Of a stretch of 64,000 nt of DNA, positions 17,061 through 26,919 are shown piece after piece. How positions within the stretch are numbered: position 1 is the first letter of the stretch; every line of letters begins with the position of its first letter. Made by a program: the position numbers and the translations under genes. The notes beneath the pieces are model-generated. The model was not told the DNA's origin and ran no database searches. It saw only the letters and a list, made by a program, of their open reading frames with translations. The DNA comes from Flavobacteriaceae bacterium. Its GTDB lineage: Bacteria > Bacteroidota > Bacteroidia > Flavobacteriales > Flavobacteriaceae. The stretch is taken from positions 1 through 64,000 of the forward strand of contig JALSVQ010000011.1 of assembly GCA_027073495.1 (NCBI GenBank), read 5' to 3'.

Positions 17061-18212
17061 TTATAAACACAGTTCTAATATTTGCTTTGTTTCAGCTTGA
17101 CTCACTATTCCATTCTCACCAAAAGGAAATGCATTTCTATCTGATAAATTAGCTATTACGCGTTCTGGCATTGTCTTGTCATTACTATATGTTGAAAATG
17201 TAGTAGGAATTCCTAATTCTTGAAAAAATTCACTTGTTTTAGTAATAGCATTTTGAGCACGTTCATCTTTAGAACCTGTAAGTTTCCAAACTCGCTCACC
17301 ATATTGTGCTAATTTATCTTTTTTAGCTTCAAATAATACTGTGTATAAATTTGGGGCAACAAGCGCCAAACTTTGTGCATGGTCAATACCATATAGTGCA
17401 GTAAGCTCGTGACCAATAGTATGTGTTGCCCAATCCGTTGGAACACCATTTGATAAGAGCCCATTAAGCGCCATAGTACAAGACCACATCAAATTGGCAG
17501 CTAACTTTTCATCATTAGGATTATCTATAACAGACTTACCTATAGCAATTAATGTTTGTAAAATACCTTCTGCAAAACGATCTTGAAGCAAAGCTCCATG
17601 ATCATACGTAAGATATTGTTCCATAACATGAACAAAGGCATCTACAATGCTATTTTGCAACTGTCGTTTAGGCAAGCTTTTAATAACACTCGGGTTATTA
17701 ATAGTAAATTGAGCATAAAGCCTTGGGTTTCCAAAAGCTAATTTTAGATTCAGACTTCTTCTACTTATCACGGCATAAGGATTCATTTCTGAACCTGTTG
17801 CTGGCAACGTCAATACAGCACCGTAAGGAATCACTTGATCTATTTTTGCATTTTTAGCTACGATATCCCAAGGATTGCCTTCAAAATGTACTGCGGCAGC
17901 TATAAATTTTACACCATCTATAACAGAACCTCCTCCAATGGCTAATATATAATCTATTTTATTGCTACGAATAAACGATACTGCCTCCATCAAAATATCA
18001 AATTCAGGATTAGGCATTATACCAGAAAACTCAAATGTAGTGTACGCTTTTAATACTTCTTTAACCGAGTTGAGAATACCATTTTTTTGAACACTTCCTC
18101 CTCCGTAAACAAGTAAAACCTTTTTGTCTAAAGGTATTTCTTGAGCAATTTTATCAAAAGTATCGGTTCCAAAAATATATTTTACAGGGTTTTGATAATT
18201 AAAATTTTGCAT
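17061..18212 (-). CDS. Iron-containing (YqhD-like) alcohol/aldehyde dehydrogenase
   Basis: 383 residues. The group III alcohol dehydrogenase pattern is complete: the NAD(P)-binding YGGGSVQKNGILNSV and AIGGGSVIDGVKFIA, LPATGSEMN, and the metal-binding DAFVHVMEQ (Asp and His) with TIGHELTALYGIDHAQSLA (two His). The start FNYQNPVKYIFG is like E. coli YqhD, an NADPH-dependent reductase that detoxifies aldehydes from lipid peroxidation. Residues after GGGS favour an NADP-type YqhD assignment over a fermentative NAD enzyme, but the real substrate is inference. It is alone in its transcription unit. Confidence 0.9.
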   Translation of the reverse strand: MQNFNYQNPVKYIFGTDTFDKIAQEIPLDKKVLLVYGGGSVQKNGILNSVKEVLKAYTTFEFSGIMPNPEFDILMEAVSFIRSNKIDYILAIGGGSVIDGVKFIAAAVHFEGNPWDIVAKNAKIDQVIPYGAVLTLPATGSEMNPYAVISRRSLNLKLAFGNPRLYAQFTINNPSVIKSLPKRQLQNSIVDAFVHVMEQYLTYDHGALLQDRFAEGILQTLIAIGKSVIDNPNDEKLAANLMWSCTMALNGLLSNGVPTDWATHTIGHELTALYGIDHAQSLALVAPNLYTVLFEAKKDKLAQYGERVWKLTGSKDERAQNAITKTSEFFQELGIPTTFSTYSNDKTMPERVIANLSDRNAFPFGENGIVSQAETKQILELCL

Positions 18213-18264
18213 AATTATTTTTTATAATTACTGCAAGATAATACTATCTCTTAGAAACAAAAAA

Positions 18265-20631
18265 TTATTCTTCTACTATTAAACTTTGTTTCAATTCATT
18301 ACCAAAAGTATCAACTACAGTAATATAATGTTTACCTGGTTTAGGTGTTATTTGCATCGTGTGAATAGTTGTTGTGCTTCCTAAATAGTGTTCATCAAGA
18401 TACCAAAAAACGGTGCTTTCTGTTTGAGAAACACTCAATTCCATAACAAGAGGCTGTAGTTTCCCATCAAAATCTTTTGCTAAGAAAACACGGGCATTAG
18501 CTTTGGGATAAACAAAATCCATGGTGTTGTGCTCTCCTGTACTACAGTCCAAACGAAAAGGAGGCATGACCTTATAATCAATGTGTTTTTTCTTATAGTA
18601 ATACGCCATTAATGGGGGTAATACAAACCACGATTTTTGTTGCATATTCGCCACAGACTCACAAGATGAATTGACGCGAAATGTACCTGAATTATTTAAA
18701 TGAATTAATTGATGATACGGGCATTTTTTAGTGCGCGTTCCAACAAGTGGTATCCATTGTTTTGCCGTTTTGTCACAATATTCTGAAGCTTTATAACCAC
18801 TTTTGCTACACACTGCTATCTCTTGCATGGCATCAAAAGGTTGTTCAAACCACTGACTTTGATGCAAGGTTTTAAATACATCAAAAAGCACAGGAGCAGC
18901 ACTACGCACGCCTACAAGACCTGGTCTTCCTTCGCCATCTGCATTTCCTGCCCAAACACCAACAACATAATCTTTGGTCGTACCAATAGCCCAAGCATCA
19001 CGATTACCGAAACTTGTACCTGTCTTCCAAGCAATACGTTGTGAAGAATCAAAGTATTTCCAGTTCATATCTTCAAGTGGTCTGTTAACTTGTGTCAACG
19101 CTTCATAAGTCAACCATAAAGAACCAGCGTCTAGCAGTGTTTTATCTGTTGTTTCTTTTCCATAATCTATTGTTTTATCTGCAAAAAATGTAGGTTCACA
19201 AAACTCATTAGCATAATACTTTCCATTAGTTTCATTATAATGATTAATCGTACTAGAAAATGCAGCATAGGTTTTACATAAATCCCAAAGATTACTCTCC
19301 GCTCCTCCCAATATAACCGAAAGCCCATAATGATTGGCTCCGTATTTTATATCTTTGAGCTTACAAGCATTTAAATAATGATAAAACCGATCTAAACCAA
19401 ACCGTCGTAACAATAAAACCGCAGGGATATTCAATGAACGTGATAATGCTAAAGATGCTGGTGTTGCACCACTATACATTTTGTCATAGTTTTTGGGCTG
19501 ATAGGTTCCAAATTGTACAGGAATATCTGGAACTAAAGTATTGGAAAGCAATTCACCATTATCAAGTAATGCTGCATACAAAATAGGTTTTAAAACACTA
19601 CCTGTACTCCTTGGTTTATCAATAATATCAACATCTTTTTGATGCTTGGCATCTGTTGGCGCATTCCCTACATAAGCAAGCACTTTTCGCGTATGTACAT
19701 CGAGCACCAAAACTGCCATATTATATACTTTGTTCTGTTTTAACTGTAAATAATGGCGTTTTACTAAAGTATTAACCTGTTTTTGTAAGCCTAAGTCTAT
19801 AGTTGTTTTTAATTGTGTACCTCTATAATTTGTATTTATTTTTTCTAATAAATGCGGTGCTAACTGTGGCAATGGATAAGGTTTTTCAGGTACTACTTCT
19901 GCTAAAGCCAATTGATAGGTTGTACTATCAATTAGTTTTTTAGTATATAGTTTTTTTAATAAAAAATTGCGCTTAGCTAATAATCGTTTTCTGTTTTTTC
20001 CTGGAAATATAAGACTTGGCGCATTGGGCAAGACTGCCAAAGTAGCACTTTCTGCCCAAGTAAGTGCATCGGCTTGCTTGTGGAAATAACGCCACGAAGC
20101 CATGTCTAAACCCACAACATTGCCTCCAAAAGGTGCATACGAAGCATACAAACTCAATATTTTAGCTTTAGAATAACGAAACTCTAAGCGTGTAGCAAGG
20201 AGTATTTCTTTTGCTTTTTCGATATAACTCCGTGAATTTCCTTGGCGTGACAAGCGGATAACTTGTTGTGTAATGGTACTTCCTCCACGTTTTACACGCC
20301 CTACTTTCCAGTTGGTTTGAAAAGCCTTGGCTATGGCTATAGGATTGAAACCAAAATGCTTATCAAAATATTCGTCTTCAAATAAAACAATACATTTTTT
20401 AAATTTTTCGGGCACTGTATCACGTGCTGGAAAACGCCACTGCCCATCTGTAGCAATCTTTGCACCCAAAAGTTCTCCATTATTAGCTGTGATAACAGTT
20501 GATAATGGCGCGTTAAAAAGTACTTTTGGTAATGAAAAATAATACCAAATAAGCATGATAAATAGCAATATTGACTTTACCTTATGATGTAATACATACT
20601 TTTTTATACTATGATAGCTACGTGCGAACAA
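18265..20631 (-). CDS. pbpC: Penicillin-binding protein 1C
   Basis: 788 residues. A cytoplasmic stub and one membrane helix (SILLFIMLIWYYFSLP) are followed by a glycosyltransferase-51 domain (EDEYFDKHFGFNPIAI, RGGSTITQQVIR), a transpeptidase domain (PRSTGSVLKP with the SxxK serine, and KTGTSFGNRDAWA) and a C-terminal BiPBP-C/Ig-like domain, the PBP1C architecture. It polymerises and may cross-link peptidoglycan in the periplasm. The start is a TTG placed directly after the TAA of asd; the first in-frame ATG (about residue 26) would cut into the membrane helix, so TTG is preferred. No alpha-2-macroglobulin gene, the frequent partner, is seen nearby. Confidence 0.92.
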   Translation of the reverse strand: MFARSYHSIKKYVLHHKVKSILLFIMLIWYYFSLPKVLFNAPLSTVITANNGELLGAKIATDGQWRFPARDTVPEKFKKCIVLFEDEYFDKHFGFNPIAIAKAFQTNWKVGRVKRGGSTITQQVIRLSRQGNSRSYIEKAKEILLATRLEFRYSKAKILSLYASYAPFGGNVVGLDMASWRYFHKQADALTWAESATLAVLPNAPSLIFPGKNRKRLLAKRNFLLKKLYTKKLIDSTTYQLALAEVVPEKPYPLPQLAPHLLEKINTNYRGTQLKTTIDLGLQKQVNTLVKRHYLQLKQNKVYNMAVLVLDVHTRKVLAYVGNAPTDAKHQKDVDIIDKPRSTGSVLKPILYAALLDNGELLSNTLVPDIPVQFGTYQPKNYDKMYSGATPASLALSRSLNIPAVLLLRRFGLDRFYHYLNACKLKDIKYGANHYGLSVILGGAESNLWDLCKTYAAFSSTINHYNETNGKYYANEFCEPTFFADKTIDYGKETTDKTLLDAGSLWLTYEALTQVNRPLEDMNWKYFDSSQRIAWKTGTSFGNRDAWAIGTTKDYVVGVWAGNADGEGRPGLVGVRSAAPVLFDVFKTLHQSQWFEQPFDAMQEIAVCSKSGYKASEYCDKTAKQWIPLVGTRTKKCPYHQLIHLNNSGTFRVNSSCESVANMQQKSWFVLPPLMAYYYKKKHIDYKVMPPFRLDCSTGEHNTMDFVYPKANARVFLAKDFDGKLQPLVMELSVSQTESTVFWYLDEHYLGSTTTIHTMQITPKPGKHYITVVDTFGNELKQSLIVEE

Positions 20632-21627
20632 TTAGAGTAATTTAGTTTTTAACAAATATTCTGCTATTTGAACAGTGTTTGTAGCAGCTCCTTTACGAAT
20701 ATTATCAGCAACAATCCACATATTCAGTGTGTTTTCTTGCGATAAATCTCTACGAATACGCCCTACAAAAACAGCATCTTTCCCTTGCGCATAAATGGGC
20801 ATTGGATAGGTGTTAGTATCTGGATTATCTTTGAGTACTATACCTTCCGTTTGATACAATAGCTGTCGAACCTTAGCCAATTCAAATGGTTTTTCAAAAG
20901 CTACATTGACACTTTCAGAATGACCACCAACGGTAGGGATACGAACTGCCGTAGCAGTGACAGCTATAGTGTTATCTAGTATTTTTTGTGTTTCACGAAC
21001 CAGTTTCCACTCTTCTTTGGTATAATCTTCATCTTGAAAAACATCGCAGTGTGGAATGGCATTACGGTGGATAGGATAAGGATAAACCATATCTCCTTTG
21101 ATGCCTTGCTCTTCATTTTCGAGCTGCTGAACTGCTTTTACTCCTGTACCAGTAATAGATTGATAGGTAGACACAACCACACGTTTAATATTGAAAACTT
21201 TATGCAATGGTGCTAAAGCCATAACCAATTGAATAGTAGAGCAGTTTGGATTGGCTATAATCTTATCTTCTTTGGTCAATAATGCTGCATTAATCTCTGG
21301 AACAATGAGTTTTTTGCTAGCATCCATACGCCAAGCCGAAGAGTTATCAATAACAGTGCAACCAACTGCTGCAAATTTGGGTGCCCAAGTCAAAGCTGTT
21401 TCACCTCCAGCAGAGAATAAAGCTAGATTTGGTTCTTGTCCTACTGCTTCTTCCAAACTAATAATAGTGTATTGTTTTCCTTTAAAGGAAATGGTTTTTC
21501 CTACTGATTTTTCTGATGCAACTGGTAGCAATGTTTCTATCGGGAAATTGCGTTCTTCTAGAACTTGCAACATCACTTGACCAACCATACCTGTAACGCC
21601 TACTACTGCTATTTTCATTATGCTCAT
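20632..21627 (-). CDS. asd: Aspartate-semialdehyde dehydrogenase
   Basis: 331 residues. It has an N-terminal Rossmann motif (KIAVVGVTGMVGQVML), the catalytic cysteine in ANPNCST (C129) and STYQSITGTGVKAV, and HCDVFQDEDYTKEE plus RIPTVGGHSESVN later. It reduces aspartyl phosphate to aspartate semialdehyde for lysine, diaminopimelate, threonine and methionine. An ATG three codons in (21618, giving MKIAVVG) is an equally possible start and is closer to the family norm. pbpC follows with no spacer, so diaminopimelate supply and cell-wall synthesis are probably co-transcribed. Confidence 0.94.
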   Translation of the reverse strand: MSIMKIAVVGVTGMVGQVMLQVLEERNFPIETLLPVASEKSVGKTISFKGKQYTIISLEEAVGQEPNLALFSAGGETALTWAPKFAAVGCTVIDNSSAWRMDASKKLIVPEINAALLTKEDKIIANPNCSTIQLVMALAPLHKVFNIKRVVVSTYQSITGTGVKAVQQLENEEQGIKGDMVYPYPIHRNAIPHCDVFQDEDYTKEEWKLVRETQKILDNTIAVTATAVRIPTVGGHSESVNVAFEKPFELAKVRQLLYQTEGIVLKDNPDTNTYPMPIYAQGKDAVFVGRIRRDLSQENTLNMWIVADNIRKGAATNTVQIAEYLLKTKLL

Positions 21628-21642
21628 GTATTAGATTAAAAA

Positions 21643-21650
21643 CAAATGTA
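21643..21650 (-). promoter_or_regulatory. -7 promoter element (TACATTTG) for asd-pbpC
   Basis: TAnnTTTG on the minus strand, 15 bases before the asd ATG at 21627. Confidence 0.5.
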
Positions 21651-21704
21651 ATGAAAATAGTCGTGCGAATAAAAACACATTTAAGTTTTATCTAAAACAA
21701 TAAA

Positions 21705-22181
21705 TCAACGTTGCGGTTTTGCTACTGCATAAGCCATTAATGGTTTTTTGGTAAACTTTGAAATTTCATAGTATGTTGTGCCTTTTTTTGTAATAAAACT
21801 CAACACTATTTTACCATTTTTAGCAATAGAATCGGTGTCAATAGGACTGGAAACGCCGCCACTTATTGCTGTTTCTTTTAGGTTGAAACTTCTTAGGTTT
21901 GTCTCCAATTCTAGTTGCGTTTTATTACTTAAAACCTGTATTTTATCTTTTTGACCATTATAAAAAACAGAATCAGGTTTTATTTGAGTATTGTTTAAAG
22001 CTGAAATATGAACGATAGTTCCATGACCACTTCCAAGTCTTCCTCCTGCCCAAGGTTGTATCCAAGCAGTCATATTTTTGTATGGACTAGTAGTTGTAAA
22101 TTTTTGCTGTGTTTTGCACGAAAAAAAAGCCATTAAGAATCCTAGAATTCCTAATAGCTTTATGATGTTATTTGTTTTCAT
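21705..22181 (-). CDS. Uncharacterised lipoprotein downstream of infB
   Basis: 158 residues. A lipoprotein signal (IIKLLGILGFLMAFFSC) puts the lipid-bearing Cys near residue 22. The mature part is a single beta-rich domain (YKNMTAWIQPWAGGRLGSGHG, VFYNGQKDKIQVL, KIVLSFITKKGTTYYEISKF). I do not recognise the family. It begins 5 bp after infB, so it is probably the last gene of the rimP-nusA-infB operon, though this may be transcription without functional linkage. The frame, signal and position support a real gene. Confidence 0.78.
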   Translation of the reverse strand: MKTNNIIKLLGILGFLMAFFSCKTQQKFTTTSPYKNMTAWIQPWAGGRLGSGHGTIVHISALNNTQIKPDSVFYNGQKDKIQVLSNKTQLELETNLRSFNLKETAISGGVSSPIDTDSIAKNGKIVLSFITKKGTTYYEISKFTKKPLMAYAVAKPQR

Positions 22182-22186
22182 TACTT

Positions 22187-24946
22187 TTATTTTAATACTT
22201 TTTTCACTTCTACTTCATGGTAAGCTTCAATGACATCCATTTGTTGTAAATCATTATAGTTTTTGATTTGCATACCACAATCGTAACCTTTAGAAACTTC
22301 TTTTGCATCATCTTTAAAACGTTTTAATGCTGCCAATTCACCAGAATAAACTACAATACCTTCGCGTATTAAGCGTATTTTAGATTTACTGAATATTTTT
22401 CCATTGGTAACCATACAACCTGCAATAGTACCAATTTTAGATATTTTGAACAGCTCACGTACTTCTGCTGTACCAGTTACTTCTTCTTTAATATCTGGAG
22501 AAAGCATGCCTTCCATAGCATCTTTTACATCATTAATAGCATCATATACTATTGAGTACGAACGAATATCTATTTCTTCGGTATCGGCAAGTTGTTTTGC
22601 TTTTACAGAAGGTCTTACATTAAACCCTATAATAATAGCATCTGAAGCTGAGGCTAATAATACATCAGATTCTGATATTTGACCTACACCTTTAAGAATG
22701 ATATTAACTTGTATTTCATCAGTAGAGAGTTTTAATAAAGCATCTGTTAATGCTTCTACAGAACCTGACACATCTCCTTTAAGTATAATATTTAGTTCTT
22801 TAAAGTCTCCAAGAGCAATACGTCTTCCTATTTCGTCAAGTGTAAGATGTTTTTGTGTTCGAACTGACTGTTCACGCATCAATTGTGCACGTGTAGATGC
22901 TATTTTTTTAGCTTCTCTTTCGTCTTTAAGCACGTGGAATCTATCTCCTGCTGCTGCTGCACCATCAAGTCCTAAAATAGAAACTGGCGTAGAAGGTATT
23001 GCTACTTTCACTTTGTTTCCACGTTCATCAAACATGGCTTTAATTTTACCGTGATGTTTTCCTGCTAATACATAATCACCTATATTCAGTGTTCCTTTTT
23101 GTACAATAACAGTTGATACATATCCACGACCTTTATCCAATTGTGCTTCTACTACAGTACCAATAGCAATTCTATTTGGATTTGCTTTTAGGTCAAGCAT
23201 TTCGGCTTCAAGAAGTACTTTTTCCATTAAGTCTTCAATACCTTGTCCTGTTTTTGCAGAAATTTCTTGCGATTGAATTTTTCCTCCCCAATCTTCAACA
23301 AGCAGATCCATTGCTGCAAGTTGTGTTTTAATATTATCGGGGTTTGCTGTTGGTTTATCTACCTTATTAATAGCAAACACAATAGGCACGCCTGCTGCTT
23401 GTGCATGGCTAATGGCTTCTTTAGTTTGTGGCATTACATCATCATCTGCAGCTATTACAATAATAGCAATATCTGTAACTTGTGCACCACGAGCACGCAT
23501 TGCCGTAAAGGCTTCGTGACCTGGTGTGTCTAAGAATGTAACTCGTTTTCCGTTTTTCAACATTACTGAATAGGCTCCAATATGCTGTGTAATACCTCCT
23601 GATTCTCCTGCTATTACATTTGTTTCACGCACATAATCTAGTAATGATGTTTTCCCGTGATCAACATGTCCCATTACAGTTACAATCGGCATACGTGGTT
23701 GCAATTGGTCTTCTGTATCTTCTATATCTTCAAGCGTTTCTTCTACATCTTCGGTTACAAACTCAACTTCAAACCCAAATTCTTCTGCTACTATAGCTAG
23801 TGTTTCTGCATCCAAGCGTTGGTTCATCGTTACAATCATACCGAGAGACATACAAGCAGAGATGATTTGTACTACAGGAACATCCATCATAGTGGCAACT
23901 TCCGAAACGGTAACAAACTCCGTTACTTTTAATATTTTTTCTGCTGCTGATTGTTCTTGTAACTCTTGATCTACTTTTTGTTTGTGAAGTTCTCTTTTAT
24001 CTCTTCTGTGTTTTGCTCCTTTTTTATTCTTTTTACCTTTTCCTTGAAGTTTTTCTAATGTTTCGCGTACTTGTTTTTTTATTTCTTCTTCGGTAGGTTC
24101 TACACGTTGAACTGGAGCCGGTCTACGTTTGTTAAATTTGCCTTTTGCACCACCTCTGTTATTTGCAGCGTTGCCTTTTGTAGCAGGAGCTCCATTTTTT
24201 CGAATACGTTTTCTGCGTTTTTTATTGGCATCTGTTTTATCTGCAGGTTTCTTTTTCGGTTTTTCAAATTTTGATAAATCTATAGTTTGACCTGTTTTAG
24301 AAATACCTGCTATTTTTTTGTATGCTGTTTTATGTTCTTCTGGTTCTTTGCGTACTTCTTCTTTCTCCTCCTCTTTCTTTGGAGCTGTCTTTTTTAACGT
24401 TTGTTTCTTAGCCGTTTGTTTTTGAGGCTTAGGAGCATCTTTTTTCTTTTCAGCTTTCTTTTTTGATTTTTCAACATCAATCTTACCTATTATTTTAGGC
24501 TTATTAGCTTCTTTTTTTGCAGCTTCAGCAGCCTTTGCTTCTTCTGCCTCCAAACGTTTCGCTTCTACAGCTTTCGCTTTTTCTTCTTCTAGACGTTTCG
24601 CTTCTGCGACTGCTTTTTCAGCTGTGGCTATACGCGCAGCTTCTTCTGCGGCTGCTTTAGCACTTTCTTCTTCTAGACGTTTGGCCGCTGTAGCTTCTTC
24701 TGCGGCTTTAGCTACAGCTTCCTCTTTACGCTGTCTTCCTATATGGACTTCTCTTGATGCTTCTTTTCTACTTCTGTCCGCATCAAATTCATCTAAAAGT
24801 AAATTATGATCATCTTGTGAAATTTTAGTTGTAGGGCGCTTTTCAACTTCAACACCTTTAGTTCCTAAAAAGTCTACAGCACGATCTAAACTTATGTTTA
24901 GTTCTTTTAGCACTTTGTTTAGCCTTATATTTTTGTTATCAGCCAT
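22187..24946 (-). CDS. infB: Translation initiation factor IF-2
   Basis: 919 residues. The first 330 or so are low-complexity and species-variable (Ala/Glu/Lys repeats, then basic Lys/Arg/Gly), preceded by the short IF2-N motif ([21 protein letters not shown]). A second IF2-N (about 340-400) is followed by the GTPase domain: [14 protein letters not shown] (G1), [16 protein letters not shown] (G3) and AINKVDKP (G4). After it come domains II, III and IV ([37 protein letters not shown]-type C-terminus). IF-2 brings fMet-tRNA to the ribosome. It is third in the rimP-nusA-infB order, 51 bp after nusA. The long N-terminus is typical of the phylum. Confidence 0.97.
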   Translation of the reverse strand: MADNKNIRLNKVLKELNISLDRAVDFLGTKGVEVEKRPTTKISQDDHNLLLDEFDADRSRKEASREVHIGRQRKEEAVAKAAEEATAAKRLEEESAKAAAEEAARIATAEKAVAEAKRLEEEKAKAVEAKRLEAEEAKAAEAAKKEANKPKIIGKIDVEKSKKKAEKKKDAPKPQKQTAKKQTLKKTAPKKEEEKEEVRKEPEEHKTAYKKIAGISKTGQTIDLSKFEKPKKKPADKTDANKKRRKRIRKNGAPATKGNAANNRGGAKGKFNKRRPAPVQRVEPTEEEIKKQVRETLEKLQGKGKKNKKGAKHRRDKRELHKQKVDQELQEQSAAEKILKVTEFVTVSEVATMMDVPVVQIISACMSLGMIVTMNQRLDAETLAIVAEEFGFEVEFVTEDVEETLEDIEDTEDQLQPRMPIVTVMGHVDHGKTSLLDYVRETNVIAGESGGITQHIGAYSVMLKNGKRVTFLDTPGHEAFTAMRARGAQVTDIAIIVIAADDDVMPQTKEAISHAQAAGVPIVFAINKVDKPTANPDNIKTQLAAMDLLVEDWGGKIQSQEISAKTGQGIEDLMEKVLLEAEMLDLKANPNRIAIGTVVEAQLDKGRGYVSTVIVQKGTLNIGDYVLAGKHHGKIKAMFDERGNKVKVAIPSTPVSILGLDGAAAAGDRFHVLKDEREAKKIASTRAQLMREQSVRTQKHLTLDEIGRRIALGDFKELNIILKGDVSGSVEALTDALLKLSTDEIQVNIILKGVGQISESDVLLASASDAIIIGFNVRPSVKAKQLADTEEIDIRSYSIVYDAINDVKDAMEGMLSPDIKEEVTGTAEVRELFKISKIGTIAGCMVTNGKIFSKSKIRLIREGIVVYSGELAALKRFKDDAKEVSKGYDCGMQIKNYNDLQQMDVIEAYHEVEVKKVLK

Positions 24947-24997
24947 AAATTTTTTTTATTATAATCTTTTTAAAATCTTAATTGAATGTTTTGATAA

Positions 24998-26233
24998 TTA
25001 CTCAAATTCCGATCTCAATATGTTTTGTACTTCTTGAATGGTTTCTTCTTCCAAATCTGTTTGTTTAGACAAGTAGTCTAATGAGTGATCTAAAACACTT
25101 TTGGCAGAGTCTAATCCTATTTTTTTGAATTCATCAATAATCCAACTATCTATTTCATCAGAAAACTCTGATAAATCCACATCATCTATCTCTACTGCTC
25201 CTTCACGTATCACTTCGATTTCATAACCTGTAATTTGTGACGCAAGCCTTATGTTTGTACCGTTTCTACCAATTGCTTTTGATATTTCTTCTGGTTTTAA
25301 AAACACTTCTGCTTTTAGATTTTCTTCATCCAAATTAACAGACGATACTTTAGCAGGACTCAATGCGCGTGTAATGTAAAGTTGCATATTGTTGGTGTAG
25401 TTCATAACATCAATATTTTCATTTCCCAATTCGCGTACAATGCCATGAATACGCGAACCTTTCATACCCACACAAGCGCCAACAGGGTCTATTCTATCAT
25501 CATAAGAATCTACAGCTACTTTTGCTTTTTCACCAGGAATACGTGCTACTGCTTTTATTTGTATTAATCCATCAAATACTTCTGGAATCTCTTGTTCAAA
25601 TAGTTTTTCCAAAAATTTTGGTGACGTACGTGATAATATAATTGTTGGTTTATTACCTCGTAACTCAACATCTTCTATCACTCCTTTTACATTATCTCCT
25701 TTTCTAAAAAAGTCAGAACGTATTTTATGACTCTCCGGTATAATAATTTCATTACCTTCTTCATCAAGGAGAATAATTACTTTTCTTCTGATATGGTGTA
25801 CTTCCGCAGTATATAACTCCCCTACTAAATCTTGAAAATATTTATAAGTAAGGTTAGCGTCATACTCCATGATTTTTTGTTTCAGATTTTGTCGAATTGA
25901 TAAAACTGTTCTACGTCCTAAATCTATTATTTTAAGTTCTTCGGGAACTTCTTCACCGATTTCAAAATCGGCTTCAATTTTTTGTGCCGCAGACAATTCG
26001 ATTTCTTCATTATCATCTTCTACTCCACCATCTGCAACTACAACACGGTTACGCCATATTTCTAAATCTCCTTTGTCTGCGTTTATAATAATATCAAAAT
26101 TATCATCAGATCCAAACTTCTTTCTTAAAGCAGCTCTAAACACTTCTTCAAGAATTGCCATAAGTGTAACTCTGTCTATTTGTTTTTCATTTTTAAATTC
26201 TGAAAACGAATCTATTAATGCTATATTTTCCAT
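24998..26233 (-). CDS. nusA: Transcription termination/antitermination factor NusA
   Basis: 411 residues: an N-terminal RNA-polymerase-binding domain (1-125), an S1 domain (about 130-200, LVGELYTAEVHHIRRKVIIL), then KH1 and KH2 (VGACVGMKGSRIHGIVRELGNENIDV and EISKAIGRNGTNIRLASQITGYEIEV). It lacks the C-terminal acidic repeats of E. coli NusA (495 residues), which is normal outside proteobacteria. NusA modulates pausing and termination and, in E. coli, feeds back on its own operon; here a terminator-like hairpin lies in the operon leader. It lies 20 bp after rimP. Confidence 0.96.
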   Translation of the reverse strand: MENIALIDSFSEFKNEKQIDRVTLMAILEEVFRAALRKKFGSDDNFDIIINADKGDLEIWRNRVVVADGGVEDDNEEIELSAAQKIEADFEIGEEVPEELKIIDLGRRTVLSIRQNLKQKIMEYDANLTYKYFQDLVGELYTAEVHHIRRKVIILLDEEGNEIIIPESHKIRSDFFRKGDNVKGVIEDVELRGNKPTIILSRTSPKFLEKLFEQEIPEVFDGLIQIKAVARIPGEKAKVAVDSYDDRIDPVGACVGMKGSRIHGIVRELGNENIDVMNYTNNMQLYITRALSPAKVSSVNLDEENLKAEVFLKPEEISKAIGRNGTNIRLASQITGYEIEVIREGAVEIDDVDLSEFSDEIDSWIIDEFKKIGLDSAKSVLDHSLDYLSKQTDLEEETIQEVQNILRSEFE

Positions 26234-26253
26234 TCTAAATAATTTATCAAATT

Positions 26254-26715
26254 TTAAAAAACTAGTACAACGCTAGCATTTTTTATGTTTTTAAATTCTA
26301 TTTTTTCTTCTTTTTCTACCGTATGTTTTCCTTTTCCAATAGGCTTTGGTTCTCTTGTTTTCCAAGTTAAGGTAACTCCCTCATCATCTACCAAAACACT
26401 TTTCCCTTCAACTACTTTGTCATCATTAGTTGTTATTTTTAATTTCCTGCCAAGATTTTTTTTATATTGACGTAACAACTGTAACGGTTCTCCTAAACCA
26501 AAAGACAACACTTCTAAAGAAAAATCTAAATCTTCATCTAAATTATGCTCTATAGCTCTGCTTAAACGCACACATTCAGAAATAGGCACACCTTCATCAC
26601 CATCCACAATTACTCGAATATGATTAGCACTTGAAATACTTAAGTCTATCAAAAATAAACTGGTGTTTTCTTCCAATGCTCCTTCCAAAAGATTTTTTAC
26701 TAATTCTTTATCCAT
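26254..26715 (-). CDS. rimP: Ribosome maturation factor RimP
   Basis: 153 residues, the usual size. The N-terminal alpha/beta domain (VKNLLEGALEENTSLFLIDLSISSANHIRVIVDGDEGVPISECVRLSRAIEH pattern) is followed by the Sm-like C-terminal barrel (LEVLSFGLGEPLQLLRQYKKNLGR, then KITTNDDKVVEG). It assists 30S subunit assembly. The start at 26715 is the only ATG possible: the frame closes at a TGA about 40 bases upstream. The ATG lies directly after an A-run and overlaps the stop of a 15-codon leader frame, so translation may be coupled. First gene of the operon. Confidence 0.95.
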   Translation of the reverse strand: MDKELVKNLLEGALEENTSLFLIDLSISSANHIRVIVDGDEGVPISECVRLSRAIEHNLDEDLDFSLEVLSFGLGEPLQLLRQYKKNLGRKLKITTNDDKVVEGKSVLVDDEGVTLTWKTREPKPIGKGKHTVEKEEKIEFKNIKNASVVLVF

Positions 26716-26755
26716 TTTTTTTACACAAAAAAAGAGAACTTTTTGTTCTCCTCAT
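26708..26755 (-). CDS. Possible 15-residue leader peptide overlapping the rimP start
   Basis: The minus strand encodes MRRTKSSLFLCKKNG and a TAA that overlaps the first codons of rimP in another frame. An unusually good Shine-Dalgarno for this organism (AAAGGAG, 26765-26771) stands 9 bases before the ATG. The coding run covers both arms of the hairpin at 26734-26750, the arrangement expected if ribosome movement affects folding. Very short, so speculative. Confidence 0.4.
   Translation of the reverse strand: MRRTKSSLFLCKKNG
26727..26750 (-). terminator. Attenuator-like intrinsic terminator in the rimP-nusA-infB leader
   Basis: On the minus strand GAGAAC, five A, GTTCTC and then seven T. The stem extends to 8 bp with one G-T pair. 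It lies only 11 bases upstream of the rimP ATG and downstream of the operon promoter box, so it would cut transcription before the first gene unless bypassed. Confidence 0.6.
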
Positions 26756-26780
26756 CAGCTCTTACTCCTTTAATTCGGTG

Positions 26781-26788
26781 CAAATATA
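26781..26788 (-). promoter_or_regulatory. -7 promoter element (TATATTTG) for rimP-nusA-infB
   Basis: TAnnTTTG on the minus strand. Transcription would start near 26775, giving a leader of about 60 bases that contains the Shine-Dalgarno, the leader peptide and the hairpin. Confidence 0.55.
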
Positions 26789-26919
26789 GTTCATTTTTTT
26801 TTAGAAATTAATAAATTTTGAAAAAAGGTTGATTCTAATTGAAAAAATAATTAAAATTAATGGGTTGTTTTAAGCAAAAATACTATTTTAGCAGTATTAA
26901 TGTAGAAATCTATTTCAAA

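Noticed and set aside
24071-24274. Frames opposite infB low-complexity regions
   Set aside because: They are antisense reflections of Lys/Ala-rich codons (Phe- and Ser-rich), with no coding features.
26860-26919. N-terminal 20 residues of the universal stress protein frame
   Set aside because: The MKKILVPTDF opening begins at 26920; the upstream part covers the probable promoter.
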